Under the pieces are notes generated by a model. That model worked only from the letters and a program-made list of their open reading frames with translations. It did no database searches and had not been told where the DNA came from. The position numbers and the translations under genes were made by a program. 64,000 bases of DNA. It comes from Channallabes apus (lineage: Eukaryota > Chordata > Actinopteri > Siluriformes > Clariidae). The stretch covers positions 15,194,651-15,258,650 of the forward strand of contig CM060118.1 in NCBI GenBank assembly GCA_030522415.1. The letters run 5' to 3'. Positions 1 to 12,099 of this stretch are shown piece by piece. Within the stretch, counting starts at the first letter, position 1. Every line of letters begins with the position of its first letter.

Positions 1-530
1 GTTCAAAATGCAGCGGCCAGATTATTAACAGGAACTAAGAAAAGGGATCATACAGTATCTTCCGTCCTTGCCTCATTGCATTAGCCCCATGTACAATTTA
101 GAGTCGATTTTAAGATCCTCTCTCTTTGTACCAGACATTGCATAATTCTGCCCCAGAGTATATTTGTGATCTCATTAGGCCATATAGGCCATTAAGATCT
201 AGTGGTCAGTTACTTTTATCTTTCCCCCATTCACAATGTCAAACCAAAGGTGATCGAGCTATCTCAGTAGTTGCCCCATAGGTGTAAACCGTTCTACCAC
301 TGAACATCAGAGCTTCTCCATCACAGGATGCTTTTAAATCTAGCTTAAATAAAAACTAATTTTTACTCTCTAGACTGATGTTGTGTCTGTACTATGAATA
401 GTTGAATTGGTATTTTATGTATTTACATTTTAATTGTTTTTGATATTTGTTTTATTTTTCATCTACTATTGTAAAGCACTTTGGATCTTTGGATCAACTA
501 CTGTACAGTTGTGTTAAAACTGAGCTCTAT
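1..530 (+). mobile_element. 3' end of an L2-like LINE (decayed)
   Basis: The first bases translate to VQNAAARLLTGTKKRDH, the conserved start of the region following the reverse transcriptase core in L2/Maui-type fish LINEs. The next stretch resembles PVLASLHWLPVQFRVDFKIL with frameshifts. The copy ends with the typical tail around 'gtaaagcactttgga' and 'tctataaataaa'. The element continues to the left of the window. It is broken and non-functional. Family assignment rests on remembered motifs. Confidence 0.7.
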
Positions 531-540
531 AAATAAAATT

Positions 541-790
541 TTCCTTGCCCTGACTTGCCTTACCAAGATGGTCATTCTCCTCTGATCCTTCTCATCAACA
601 AGACATTTCCAGCCACAGAACAGACACTCGCTCGATGTTTTTTTTTTTCCTTTCACACCATTCTGTGGAAACACTAGAGACTGTTGGGTGTGAAAATCCC
701 AGGAGATCTTCAGTTTCTGAAATACTTGAACCAGCCCATCTGGCACCAACACCCCTGCCATGATTAAAGTAACAGAGATCACACATTTTT
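541..790 (-). pseudogene. Tc1-like transposase relic, N-terminal part
   Basis: Read on the minus strand, the frames give fragments such as GLVQVFQKLKISWDF, SISETEDLLGFSHPT and CLFCGWKCLVDEKDQRRM. They match the helix-turn-helix part of the Tc1 family whose ends read 'ggccactttattaggtacacc' in many fish. Frameshifts break it and the catalytic half is missing. A C-terminal fragment of the same family lies at 44,607-44,745. Confidence 0.65.
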
Positions 791-1019
791 CGAATTCTGA
801 TTGTTTGATATGAACATTAACTAAAGAGATTGTGCTGTATTTACATGGTGGGTAAAAAAAAAAAAAAACTAGGCAATAAAAATGAATCATGTTAAAAGTC
901 CATATTTCTAAATCAAATTTCAAACCAATTGTACATGTACTTTATTACATAGGAAAATTAAAGCAAATCTTTAAATTTTAACATAGGCATTGGTGGCGTC
1001 AACCAGTTTTTCTCGAATT

Positions 1020-1215
1020 GCAGAGGATGGAATGGCTTCTAAAGGGAGTCATTTGGGATAATGCTGAGAACCTCCTAAATCCGTGCCTCCAAGTCCATCA
1101 GTGTGTTAGGTTTTGTCCTTTATACTTCCTCCTTTGCGTAGCCCCACAGAAAAAAAATCACATGGAGTGACGTCTGGGTCATTCTTGGAGGCCATTCATG
1201 ACACCTGCGTTATCC
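1020..1215 (-). pseudogene. DDE transposase relic with a CDFFLWG-type motif
   Basis: The minus strand encodes a frameshifted version of P-D-V-T-P-C-D-F-F-L-W-G-Y-A-K-E-E-V-Y, followed by residues like NTLMDLEARI. This arrangement (PDLTPCDFFLWG..K..V) occurs around the last acidic residue of a group of mariner-like DDE transposases common in insects and fish. Only this C-terminal piece remains. It is too short to name the family. Confidence 0.45.
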
Positions 1216-1254
1216 CAGGCAACGTTTTGGAAAATTCTGGTTTAACCACACATG

Positions 1255-1683
1255 CACAGTAAGAACAAAATGGGGTGATGCTATTACTGTAAGACGAGAG
1301 GAGGGAAGGAGGACAGAGGGAGGGATTTGTCCCACACAGTAGCCCCCTCCCTCCTCTCATCTTCAGCTCCACACGCGTGCATGCGCACAAACACACACAT
1401 ACAGTACTGTACATGCGCATGTGTGCGCACAAAACATACACACTAACAGAAACACTGCTCTGTCAGGATTCTTTTCAAAGGTAAAGTGCAGGTTTATTTA
1501 GTTTATTTCTACTCTAAATTTTGTATTAATTATTTTTATATTAATATTTTTGGGCTGTGGAATGAATTGACTGAGTTTCCATTATTTCTTAGGGGGAAAT
1601 TTGCTTTAATATAAAAGTGTTTTGCTATACAAGCATGTTTCCTGAACAAATTATGCTCGCAATCCAAGGTTTAACTGTATATA
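1255..1683 (-). mobile_element. Tigger/pogo-like non-autonomous repeat, copy 1
   Basis: The right end reads 'aattatgctcgcaatccaagg', the reverse complement of the end seen at 50,074 ('ggattgcgagcataattcg'). The stretch with 'tttccattatttctta' and the TA-rich body match the other copy across about 220 bases. Four other pieces of the family lie at 31,577, 50,074, 53,077 and 60,480. The terminal sequence style suggests the Tigger/pogo group; this is inference. Confidence 0.55.
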
Positions 1684-1780
1684 TTATTGACTAAATTAAG
1701 ATACTGTATATTTTATTTCCTGTATATTTCTGTGAAATTCAGTTGATCTCACTGTGCATTTTATACAACACAAATAAAAA

Positions 1781-2193
1781 TCACTCATCAGTCATCATTT
1801 AATCCATTATTTTATCCTGTATACAGGATTACAGGGGCCTGGTATAGTTTAAAATTATTGTAGAGTTTAGTACCATAAAATTGGTACGTACTTATAATTC
1901 ATCTAGGAACCTCTGTAGTCCAGAGGAGGCCAATGGTGACCATTGTATTTATTCCCATTTTATGACCGTGGTAGGACCTCCGGTCAACACTCACACACCC
2001 AATCACACACTACAGGCATTTTGGTCAAGTAGCCTAATCTGCATGTCTTTGGACTGGTGGAGGAAACCCAAAAAGAATGGGGAGAACATGCAAACTCCAT
2101 GCACACAGAAGCGGGAATCGAACCTGGCCAGGATTTGAACCTGAAGCCGGAGGAGCAAGGTGACAGTGCTTGCCTCTAAGCCACCGTGCCACC
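1781..2193 (-). mobile_element. tRNA-derived SINE (family A), full length
   Basis: On the minus strand it starts with a tRNA-like head ('ggtggcacggtggctta', then 'ggttcaaatcc') and continues with 'gtgtgcatggagtttgcatg', 'tccaaagacatgcagatta' and the tail 'ataggataaa(g)cgg'-type sequence next to a TCA-rich end. At least seven copies of this family are in the window. It resembles the DANA/Mermaid type of fish SINE. Confidence 0.8.
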
Positions 2194-2196
2194 TAC

Positions 2197-2198
<2 letters not shown>

Positions 2199-2234
<36 letters not shown>
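2199..2234. repeat. (AAT)n microsatellite
   Basis: About twelve units of ATA/AAT directly abut the head of the SINE at 1,781-2,193. Confidence 0.95.
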
Positions 2235-4160
2235 TCATCTGTATTTTAATAGTATTTATTAGACATACTTAAACACTTACTGGCTTGAACACTAGTTACT
2301 TCAGAGGACTTCAGTTGAAGTGGGTTGGTAGTCAAAAGTCTGATTCAGAAAATGCAAACATTTTGTGGAGGCTACTGCTGTTTTTCACATCTATACCAAC
2401 TATTATGGAAATTTAATTGCATCAGATCAGATTCCTTGTGGATAAATACTGTTGCTTCTAGTCTCATCTAACATTGGAATAGGTTAGATTTTATGAAACT
2501 GCTGGTTTGGCAAAGTTTTCACTGAGGTGGAATGTAGAGATGAAATGATTGATGAAATGATAATACTACGAAGAAGTGAAGAGAGAAAGTCGACAAGTGA
2601 GTGTCAAGAGTATCGGAATGCAGCACAAGACAGGACTTAAAAAATACAGTGCATAACCATGAGGATTTACCATTAACCATTCTCTTTTTATTCAGTGTTT
2701 TATTCAGTTACGCACACTAAGTACTTCCTGCATTTTCAATCAAAATATAAGTTATTACATGTGACTGTGTGTGTAAACTGACAGTAGATAAGATTAGAAA
2801 ACTCTGATCCAAACGTATAAGTGCCAGCCCAATAAACACAATTAAGGGTGCTAATATTTAAAAGGTAGCATCCATTAGCAATAAATAAAGTCATTACTGG
2901 AGAAATTCAGTCTGAGCTCCAAGCTAAGTACAGATCTCTTTGGCAATGTGCCAAATTAGCATCGTCTTAAAAAGCGAAGACTTATGGACTGAACCTGCAG
3001 CGGAACTTGTGATTGGAGCAGAGGGGCTCATTACTAAGAATTCCCGCTGACAAGCAAATCAGTGTGTGAAATAGTGTGTACCAGGTATCTGCCTGTCTTT
3101 CGGCTAGGCTTTGGATTTGTACCAGCTACTGTTTCAAAGTCCGAGCCAGCTGATATGATGGTGTTGCTGTTTTTCAGACCTGACGCAGCTGAATGAAAGC
3201 TTTAGCATAGCTGGAGTTGAGCCTAATAGCTACAGACTGCTGTGTCAAGACTTAGGAGGCACTTCAATTCCTGAGAGATGAGAGAGCCGCATAAACATTT
3301 TTAGCAGATCTTCATGGTGTGAGATTCCCTCAGAATCCTGTTATGGCCTGTCAGGGATGTGCCAACAGTGCAAAAAAGAAAATCCAAGCAGAAGAAAAGA
3401 AAAAACAAACAAACAGAATTTTACCACAAAGCCTGTAGTGTATATGAGTGGATGGGACAGCACCATGCTAACAACACAAATGATAAAACATGCAGTTGTT
3501 TATATGACAAGAGGAAAAGGAGGCCTTCGAGTCACAAGTTTTTTCCGCTTCAGAGGAGAACTTTCCAGCAGGATCAAGAATCATGGCAAGATAAATAAAA
3601 TTTTATAAGAATGTGAAGAAAAAATGGAAAATATGCCTAAAGGTTGTTACCATGGGGACGGTTTCCAATGAGGACCTTTGGAACCATTAACCTTTGAAGG
3701 TTAGGTTAAGGTCACAGAACTGTATCTTATCTTTCAACTTTTTATTCTTAGATTACAAAAGCAGGGTGCAAAAATTTAATAACTTAAATTAATAAAACAT
3801 TACATAATCTCTATCTAATATTGTGGCAGGGGTCTGTTAAATAGGGGATCCAATTTACATAATCTGAAGGATAAAAAGAAATGAACCCTTGAACTGAACT
3901 GAAATGAACAACCTTTAAAGGGGACCAATATGAAAATTTCAGCCTTTTTTTTTTTTAGACATTCAGGTGGGTCTCCAGTGTGTATATACAATCATAAACA
4001 AAAAATAGGAAGGAAATTTCTTTTTCTTTGTCCTTTTTGAAGTTTTACATTGTCAAAGCCTTAAAAACAATTTTTTTCCCCCTAATGTGACCACATAAAA
4101 GAAGATCCCCTCACCTGGCTGGTTGATGACTTCACCCAGCTATTGGCTGTTCTCTGGCAG
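2235..4160. other. Unique intergenic sequence, no gene seen
   Basis: I see no recognisable exon, transposon or RNA gene. Two overlapping open frames of about 80 codons near 3,357-3,608 are lysine/threonine-rich, show no family motif and are likely chance. The part at 2,900-3,330 has balanced base composition and could be a conserved non-coding element. Confidence 0.5.
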
Positions 4161-4168
4161 AACATGAC

Positions 4169-4470
4169 CAGTGGTGTCAAAAGTATTCACATTCATTACT
4201 TGAGTAGAAGTATAGATACTAGGGTTCAAAAATACTTCTTAGAAGTTGAAGTTGGGGGGGGGGGGGGTTGCGCGTTCTCATCATAAAAATTGAGTAACGA
4301 GGCTATTTTTAAAATTTAGGGAGGAGAAAGTACAGATAATTGCTTAAAAATGTAAGGAGTAGAAGTAAAAAGTCGGCTGAAAAATAATTACTCCAGTAAA
4401 GTATAGATACCCAAAATTTCTACTTAAGTAAGGTAACGAAGTATTTGTACTTCGTTACTTGACACCTCTG
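4169..4470. mobile_element. hAT non-autonomous element (MITE) with 8-bp duplication
   Basis: The element begins 'cagtggtgtcaaaagtattc' and ends 'cttgacacctctg', so both ends are inverted copies. It is flanked on both sides by the identical 8-mer aacatgac (4,161-4,168 and 4,471-4,478), the target-site length of hAT elements. The 302-bp body has no coding capacity and contains a 14-base G run. The internal 'acttaagta' type repeats match a hAT family widespread in fish. Confidence 0.9.
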
Positions 4471-4478
4471 AACATGAC

Positions 4479-7370
4479 TCATGACATATTGACACTACTG
4501 TAAACAGTGCAACTGAAATAGCAAAAAAAAACAAAAAAGTCGGTTTGAGATTGCATTGAGCAGTACAGACTCACTGTAACCTATGTTACCTTTAATGTAA
4601 TGATAAAATGTGGGACCTTTAAACAATCCAAAACATCTCTTCTCACATTTGCACTCTGGTAATCAGTTGAAGAAGAAAAAAATCCAACAGAATTGGACTA
4701 TTTTTATCAACATGAAACAAACTAACCATTTTGATTCACTCACGTGTTCAACTTAAAATAAACAATAAGTTGTGATTAATGGCTTCTTTAATGTTATGTA
4801 TAATTTTAGGGTTAAGGATTAGGGTTAATGTTAGACTGCACCAGTTCTGAAACCAAAATGACATTCTTAAACATTTCACTAAACAGCCATTTGCAATCAG
4901 GTCTGGTTATGTTACAGAACCCATAATGAAAATCTGAAGCAAAATAGCATTGGATTGAAGTGTGAATTAACATCTTGTGGTGACAGGCAGATGCTTCAAA
5001 CCTAATCTAGTCTTAAAAAAGGCTACAGACTACATTTCTAAATTTGGATTTAAGCTTACTCATAAAGCCTGTGATGTATTTATCTAATCATTTTTCAGGC
5101 AGTAGTTAAAGGTTAGTCATAACCAAATGAAATGACTTGTTAATGCAACAATAATAAAACTGTAATACGTGCATAAGTACTTTCTTGTTTATTCAGGCTG
5201 CTAAAGCCATTTTTATTTCCCATTGCAGCCTGAACAAAGATGTACTGGGAACAATCCAATCTTTAATTTTAGTTCTGTACAAGCTGTAATTAATTTAGCA
5301 ATTATGTTAAGTCATAACCAAACCTCACTCTAAGCTCCAAGGTATCTTTTAATTAAAACACCCCCCACCCCACCCCACCCCACCCCACCCCACCCAAAAA
5401 AAAAAAAATTACTGATCTTAATAAGTTTCTCTCCGAAAAGGTTGTACTTAACAAACAGTAAAAGACAATGACAAATTTGTCTGCACTTCCATTTAATCAA
5501 CTGGAACTTTTAATAAAAACCAACTTACACATGAGTGAAGATACAATGCAGAGTGTGCACATGAGGGGTAATGAAGCTTGTGCAACAGCTCGATCCCTGC
5601 TCTCTGCTAGTTCTAGGATTTAGAACTACCACTGATGTTTCTCGTGTGCCAAAAGAAAAAAAATTGTGAATAACTTTTCTGGGGGAAATAATTAAAAACA
5701 TGGATATATTTGTTACTTTTACAGTATATGCTGTTACTGTAGTTTACTTTATGTGAAAAGAAAGAGACATACTGTACAGATGAAGTTGATGAATTAAAGT
5801 GAGATCTCATTTCCTTTTGTAGACCAAAAATCAAAACTCAAAACTGAAATTGAACTTTACATTTCCATGTTCTTATTTCGTATTTTAGATTTAAATACTT
5901 CACAGATCGTCAGTGAATCATTAACATCAGCCACATGCTTCAGTTGCTGACAGATTTGTCTGCATTTGTATGCAGTGTTCCTGACAGTCTGGGGGGAAAA
6001 AAGAAATAAGAAAGAGAGAAACTACTTGCAAATCTTCCATGCACAAACAGTAGTGTGCTTATCTACCCTGACATTTAGGAAAGAAGCAATTTTTGGTTGA
6101 CTTTGTGATTGGTGCTAATATTAGGAAACACACCCAGATGAATTTAAGTCAAACTTTCCGTCTATATTGATAAATCATTAAAAAAGACCAACTCATCAAT
6201 AAAAAGAGAATTGTTCAGAAACACAGTTCTATCAGACGCCACTGGAATTGCCGGTCCCATGGTTCAGCACAGATAGCACTGGATTATTACTTCCTCCGCC
6301 GCACTGCTATTGTTGGCGTGTTCGTGGATCCCCAGAGGGCGAGTGCTGTAAGCTGCTGAAGTCGATTATGTGCTCGTGTTGACCTCATCTTATCAATGTG
6401 GCAAGCCCTGCAGCACCGTTGGCCTGGCTTTGTCTCCTGAGAAAACACTGCACCTCAATTTCAGCATGGAATGAAAGTCGAATCTGCGGGAATGCATCGA
6501 GAGACACATTGACATTTGCCAGCGTTTTCTCCCTCCATTTGCTCATAGACTTTGACAGCTCTTGGTTGTGCGCGTTCCCTCGGCTATTTTCAGGTTCATC
6601 AGAACATTGACAGTCTCTGAATGTGTGACCTGGTGACATCTGCACCTCTGATGAAACAGTTTGGTTGTCTAAAGAATGACATCTGCCGGTCCTTTGAATG
6701 TGACATCAGATCTTCAGCTTGTTATGGCGCTGAAAGGCTTTCAAGAGAATTCTGAGGAACTGGGAAAACTCTAACCTTAGACTCAGTGATAAAAAGAAAT
6801 AAGAGCACCATGCATACGTAGCCTTGCTGTCATGGTTTGTCCTTGATCACCGGCTGTAGGTTAACCGACGGACAAATAAGTAAAAGTGCCATGTTTTCCT
6901 TGACGCTTTAATCTCCATGTTTTTATGGGCAGAAAAACGAGTTTCTGTAATCTTTATGACTCCTTTATGAAGTCGTCTATTTCATGAGAAATGAAAGGTT
7001 AAACAGATGTCACATGGTGCTACTCCAGCGGCCCATAATAATGAATATAGGGTTGAAATGTTTGGTCTAAATAGACCATCGGAGGTGTATTTCTCTTCTC
7101 AGTGCCTTTGTTCCTGTAATAGGACTGGCCAAAATGTCAGCATTTGTTCTTACAATGTTTAGCAAATTTCTTCTCCCATATTCTCTTAGAGAGGCAATTG
7201 AGTACATGCCATAGGGAGATATAAGATAATTTTCTTTCACGAACTAAAGGGATGCATTTTTCTTCTGCGAGTCTTTAACAGTTCTCTGCAGTGCCTGGGG
7301 ACGTGATTGGAATTCTTGGTCAGATGGTCCCTCAACCACTGCTCATCCTTAATTAAATATGTTCCTCAAC
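4479..7370. other. Unique intergenic sequence, possible conserved non-coding elements
   Basis: No exon or transposon is recognised. A GC-balanced stretch (about 6,230-6,720) and one near 6,880-7,080 differ from the AT-rich surroundings. They contain no long frame with a known motif, so I read them as candidate regulatory sequence only. Confidence 0.4.
5361..5395. repeat. (CCCCA)n tandem repeat
   Basis: Seven near-perfect CCCCA units are followed by a run of 13 A. The opposite strand is (TGGGG)n, a G-rich repeat that could fold into a quadruplex. Confidence 0.95.
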
Positions 7371-7379
7371 TTTATAACA

Positions 7380-7711
7380 GTTATAACTCACTGTTCACAA
7401 TCATATTTATTTATCTACATCATGTACCCTTGACTGCATTGTCTGCTACCTCAGACTTGCACCATTCACTTTTACACTGTCGTCACTTTCAATAGCTATA
7501 ACTCGTTGCACATCTCAATTTTCTGTACTCTATCCACTAATATTTATCCCCATTTATCGATATTTGCACATATTTATTTCCTTCTATTTATATACTACTA
7601 CATTATACACGATTGACGACCTGTAATTGCTACTACATGTTTATTGCCTATTATGTTACTATCCTCGCTACTGGGATCAATAAAGTATCTATCTGTCTGT
7701 CTGATTATCTA
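7380..7711 (+). mobile_element. LINE 3' untranslated tail
   Basis: The T/C-rich sequence ends 'gggatcaataaagtatctat' followed by (CTGT)n/(ATCT)n. This is a common 3' tail of fish LINEs, with a polyadenylation-like aataaa before a short tandem repeat. No coding part is present. Confidence 0.55.
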
Positions 7712-8314
7712 ATATGGTGACATCACTAGTCACTAAAGGGAAGGTGACTGGTATCACAGGTCAACAAAACATCTTTTTAAAACCTTAAAAAAAAAAACAC
7801 CTTCAAAGACTTACGTTTGATATCTATATTAACAAGTGATCTTAAATAATGTCCAAGATTTATTTTCTGGAATTTGTCTTGAGCAAGATTCTGATTCTTC
7901 AAAGCATTTCCTCTTTCTCCTCCCCCACGTTAGAATTGAACAATAGAGTCGCAGCAAAAATGCCTCTACAAAACATATCTTCTGTTTTCTTTTAATCATT
8001 TTTTTTCCTTTTGAGCTCTTGCCAAGAGAAGGGCTCAGGACCCCTTTGTAGTGCAACAAAGCCAGATTCCTTAAGTGTTGTTTCATTTTTACATCAAGCA
8101 CCAGGAGAACAGGGTTTAGGAGAACAAGGCTTAAGTGGACAACATCATCCAATCAAAATCCCTTTATAGGTTCCCATGGTAACAAGTAAGGAATGCACAC
8201 AAAATGTGTTTAAAAAAGATTGAAAAAAAAAAAGTCAGAGAAATAAGGGTTCATCATGAAGGTGTGAAGACCTGGGATCTTTCATGGCATGTTTAAACTT
8301 TTGTCTTGCAAACG

Positions 8315-8487
8315 CAAAAACAATGACTACTACAACTACCACTACTTCCAATACTACTTCTAATAATAATAATAATAATAATAATACTGCTGATACTCCT
8401 ACTCCTACTACTACTACTAATAATAATAATACTAATACTAGTACTTCTGCTATTACTACTACTACTAATAGCACTAATAAAAAACTG
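8315..8487. repeat. Compound ACT/AAT trinucleotide repeat
   Basis: Over 170 bases nearly every third base pair follows an ACT, AAT or CCT pattern with blocks of (AAT)n and (ACT)n. It opens long frames on both strands (Thr/Asn on plus, Val/Leu or Ser/Ile on minus), which explains the apparent ORFs there. It is not coding. Confidence 0.9.
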
Positions 8488-8734
8488 TAAAAAGTACAGT
8501 ATATAGATGAATAATTTCATCCTCAGTATATTGAGCTTCGAATAGGCTGGGATGCCTCTGTTTATGGTAAGGTAGGAGCCAGAGAGCCATTGCTGTGTTT
8601 AATGCCATACCCTTTCATTCAGTCACTGGACTTCTCATCAGGACGGTGGTGTACAGTAATAAGCAGCGAGTCCATAGTGCCTACAGTATATACTGCTCTT
8701 ACTATATTGCCATATTCTACTGTAGATTGTGGTT

Positions 8735-8880
8735 ACTAATGCCAGAGGGTCAGCGTTTAACGGCTGAACCTGCAGTCTGACCCCAACATTCTTACCAAAA
8801 CGGCATATGAAAAGAATAAAGAATTTTACCATGCAGTAATATATATGTGATGAATAAAGGCTGAACTTCTGAACTCTGTT
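8735..8880 (+). mobile_element. SINE family B, tail fragment
   Basis: The segment 'ggctgaacctgcagtctgacccc', an 'aaagaatttta(c)c' stretch, and 'tatgtgatgaataaaggc' correspond to the 3' part of the fish SINE seen more fully at 11,905-12,095. The tRNA head is missing. Confidence 0.55.
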
Positions 8881-8881
8881 G

Positions 8882-8975
8882 TTTTGTAAATTCAAATTTT
8901 ATTTGTCACTTACAGTCATACACAGTACGATATGCAGTGAAATGCTTAGACAACTGCACGTGACCTTAAAATAAA
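8882..8975 (-). mobile_element. LINE/SINE tail fragment
   Basis: The sequence 'ttcaaattttatttgtcac', followed by 'cacagtacgatatgcagtg', is the reversed 3' end of an interspersed fish retroelement. It directly follows the SINE tail. The AT-rich sequence to about 9,290 shows nothing else recognisable. Confidence 0.5.
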
Positions 8976-9291
8976 AGACTATTAGTAGGAAATAAATATG
9001 AAAATGAAAACAGAAGGGAAATTATCTAAGAAAGAATAAAACTAAATATAAAATTAGAATAAAATAACATAACTGTACAGTACAACATAACAATATAAGA
9101 AAAATATAGGAAAAATATAGGAAAATAAGAAAATATAGAGATATAGACTTTATAGACTTTTTGGGAAGTTAAGAATGAAGTTAAATATAAATTGAATATA
9201 AATGGGAACGTCACATATTTAAAGTGTTTAAAGTGTCTTTTGTTTAAAGTGTAAGTTTCCATGGGTGTTATTTTCATAGTTTTGAAAAAAT

Positions 9292-11195
9292 ACACTATAT
9301 TAATATAGTGTGTTTATAATATATATTATATATATATTAGAATATACTAATATTCTAGAATGTAAAAAGTAAATCCATTCTTGTGTCTAAACTTTTTTAG
9401 GTTTTAGGTGGCTTAGTGGTTAGGACTGCTGTCTAGCACCTCCACGGTTAGGCTGTTGTTTTGCATTTTGTCTGCTCTCTGAACAATACTGTTTGTGTTA
9501 TTAGTGGGATGTCAATGCTGACCATCAATCCCTGCATATCTTCTTTAAATTACATCATGCTGCAAGGCACAACATTTTTAATTTGCAAAGCACATGTGCA
9601 AAAGTCAAACACAAAGCAGGCAGACACTATAAAAACAGTATATACTGTACTATAATTTTGTGGTTAAATCTTTTAGATATGTGCCAGGCAACATTAAGTA
9701 AACAGTGATGCAAAAGTCTGATGTGACCTCTACCAAATAAGTAACAGCGTCTCTGCTTATGGGACCACAGTCGCACCCGCACGGTTTCTTACAGGTTACA
9801 GGCCAAAGGTACAGTAGTTACAGTATATACACATAAAGCATGAGTACTTGCTACCGGAAACAATCATGCAGTTCATTTCTCCTTTCCTTTGGCTTTTCAG
9901 CAAAATTAAGTTCATTTGACTTTGACTGCTGCTTTAGCTATGAATAAATAATTTAACGAATAAACAAATACAAATATAATAAAGAATTAAATTTGAAATT
10001 TAATAGAAAGAAATATGGACAGATTAAAGTTATGACTGGCTTTTAATAGCTAATATTTTAGATCTTTACCTGTTAGAAAACATGTTTTTTAATGATCTAC
10101 TAATAATTAAAAACGAATGAATATAAAAATAAGGAACTCATAATTTGAGATGTTGTGATACTAGCTTATACTAGTTTTCTTTCAAAACCACTAACAATAT
10201 GTTTTTTAACCATTAACAATGTATTTGTTTCACAGCCAAACTAAATATATTACATAGAAAAAATATAACTCAACAAAATAAGAAAATCAATACCAACAGT
10301 AGAAAAACAATGTTGTCTGTTCATCTGTAAACAGTTCCAGTTCCAAAAACAAATTCATTTTGCAAATCCAATTCTAATCTACCATTCTTTACCTGATCCA
10401 ATACGAGATGTGTTTTTTTTCCCCTAATATGCGATTTTCCATTTTTCAGACTGGTGTGGATTTATACTAACATTCATTATAATTAGCTGTACCAATAAAA
10501 CTAACATTTGATTATCATTCATAACATTAACACTTAAATAGAAGTAAAATAATGAAATGGCAAATAGCAGAGCGCACATGAACATGAACAGAGAGAGAGA
10601 GGAGGAAGTTTGTGAAACCGAACTGTAAGAGCAACGTCTCACTAATCTAATTACCACACACCTACAAAGGACGCAATATATTCATCATCACTAAGCATGT
10701 TTTCAGCCAGGCCTGTCAAATTCCTCCGCAGAGACAGCCAAACAAGCCATTTATTAATTCACACACTGCACACAGTACAGCTTATCACCAGAAAGCCTGT
10801 GGGAAACAAGAGGCCATTCTCTTCTGCTGTTTGTTTTGTTAAAGGTAGAAATTCGACATGGAATAACAGACTTCGATGTCGTGATGCCTGCAATCTCACA
10901 ATAAGATTGATATCTTTATTTCCTCCACCAAAAGCCCCTCAGACATCAGGGGTTGATCGTGAGCGTATTCGGAGATGCCACTCAGACAACCCTCAGCGCA
11001 CAAGTCTAGCTTTTTAATCTGTCAATGTCACAGAGCCGCAAGCCTGATTTACTCCTAACTGGGTCTCCGAGCGTCTTCCTGACGCTTATCTCGACTCGGC
11101 TTCACGGCTGTCCTTAAAGCTGGAGAAGAGTGTGACTGAGGGCTGGTGTAGGCTTCTGAGCTGAAATGTACATATTTGTGTTTATGAGCCAAATT
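9292..11195. other. AT-rich unique sequence with a 20-bp palindrome
   Basis: A perfect palindrome, acactatattaatatagtgt, lies at 9,292-9,311 and is followed by TA-rich inverted sequence to 9,360. The rest shows no exon or transposon. The GC-balanced part at 10,690-11,160 could be a conserved non-coding element. Confidence 0.45.
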
Positions 11196-11206
11196 CAGTA
11201 CTAACA

Positions 11207-11462
11207 CTCACTCACTCACTCATCGCCTATATCGCTTTATCCCGTATACAGGGTCGCAGGAAGTCTGGAGCCTATCCCAGGAGACTTAGGGCACAAAGTG
11301 GGGTACACCCTACTGTGCAAGGGGTGCCAATCCATTTACACACTTTGGTCTAATCTGCATGTCTTTAGACTGTGGAGGAAACTCACCAAGCACGGAGAAA
11401 CCATGCAAACTCCATGCACACACACACCACGAGGCGGGAATCAAACCCGAACCCTGGCTGCC
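11207..11462 (-). mobile_element. SINE family A, 5'-truncated, with 11-bp target duplication
   Basis: The copy is flanked by cagtactaaca at 11,196-11,206 and 11,463-11,473. On the minus strand it lacks the tRNA head and runs from the 'ggttcgattcccgcc'-like part to a (GAGT)n tail. The direct repeats mark an LINE-machinery (target-primed) insertion. Confidence 0.85.
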
Positions 11463-11904
11463 CAGTACTAACATTTTAATAAAAGAAATAACAGAATACG
11501 TCTTAAAGTAATATGGATTTCTCCAGCCTGTGTAAATGCTATACTGTAAGTGCCTGTTTATTTTTAAAGCTATGTTAGGATATTCATTATTTCTGTATGA
11601 AATATTTAGTAGCTGTTGGTCCTGGGCTGTATGGTCAGTGTAGCCATAAATAAGTAATATGACGATAAAGAAAATAAATGTGTATCGTGTGTATCTGCAT
11701 ATTAAGCTTCTAACATTTCTGAGAAGCAATGCTCATTGCAATATGGTTTCAACGAACCATGAAGAATATTATTTAGAATAGTTACAACCCATGCAGTCCT
11801 CAAAAACCTTAACTGAAATGCTTTTGATGTAAATTAACAGTCCTTATCACGGTCTTACATTTGGTATTTCTATGGCGAAAGAACCCTCACTGATACAGTG
11901 GTGA

Positions 11905-12095
11905 CTTAGACAGTAAAGCTGTAGGTTAGTGGGTTACTGATCAGGGGGTTGGGGGTTCAAGCCCCTACGCTGCCAAGTTGCCTCTTTTAAGACCTTGAGC
12001 AAAGCCTTTAACCCTGTCTGTGTTCCTAACATGCAAAATAATTATTTCACTGTGCTGTGTACATGTGACAAATAATTGAATCTTCTTATCTTTCT
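11905..12095 (+). mobile_element. SINE family B
   Basis: It has a tRNA-like region ('gggggttcaagcccc' is a B-box-like motif), then 'gccaagttgcc', 'gaccttgagcaaagcc' and the tail 'acatgtgacaaataattga'. It is the (ttgagcaaggcccttaaccc)-type fish SINE and is moderately diverged. Confidence 0.75.
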
Positions 12096-12099
12096 TTCA

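Noticed and set aside
498..923. 141-codon minus-strand open frame
   Set aside because: It is a chance fusion of intergenic sequence with part of the Tc1 relic at 541-790.
4800..4835. Telomere-like 'agggttaa...ttagggttaa'
   Set aside because: Only two or three imperfect units; not an interstitial telomere array.
8235..8520. Frames rich in Val/Leu, Thr/Asn or Ser/Ile
   Set aside because: They are translations of the compound trinucleotide repeat on both strands.
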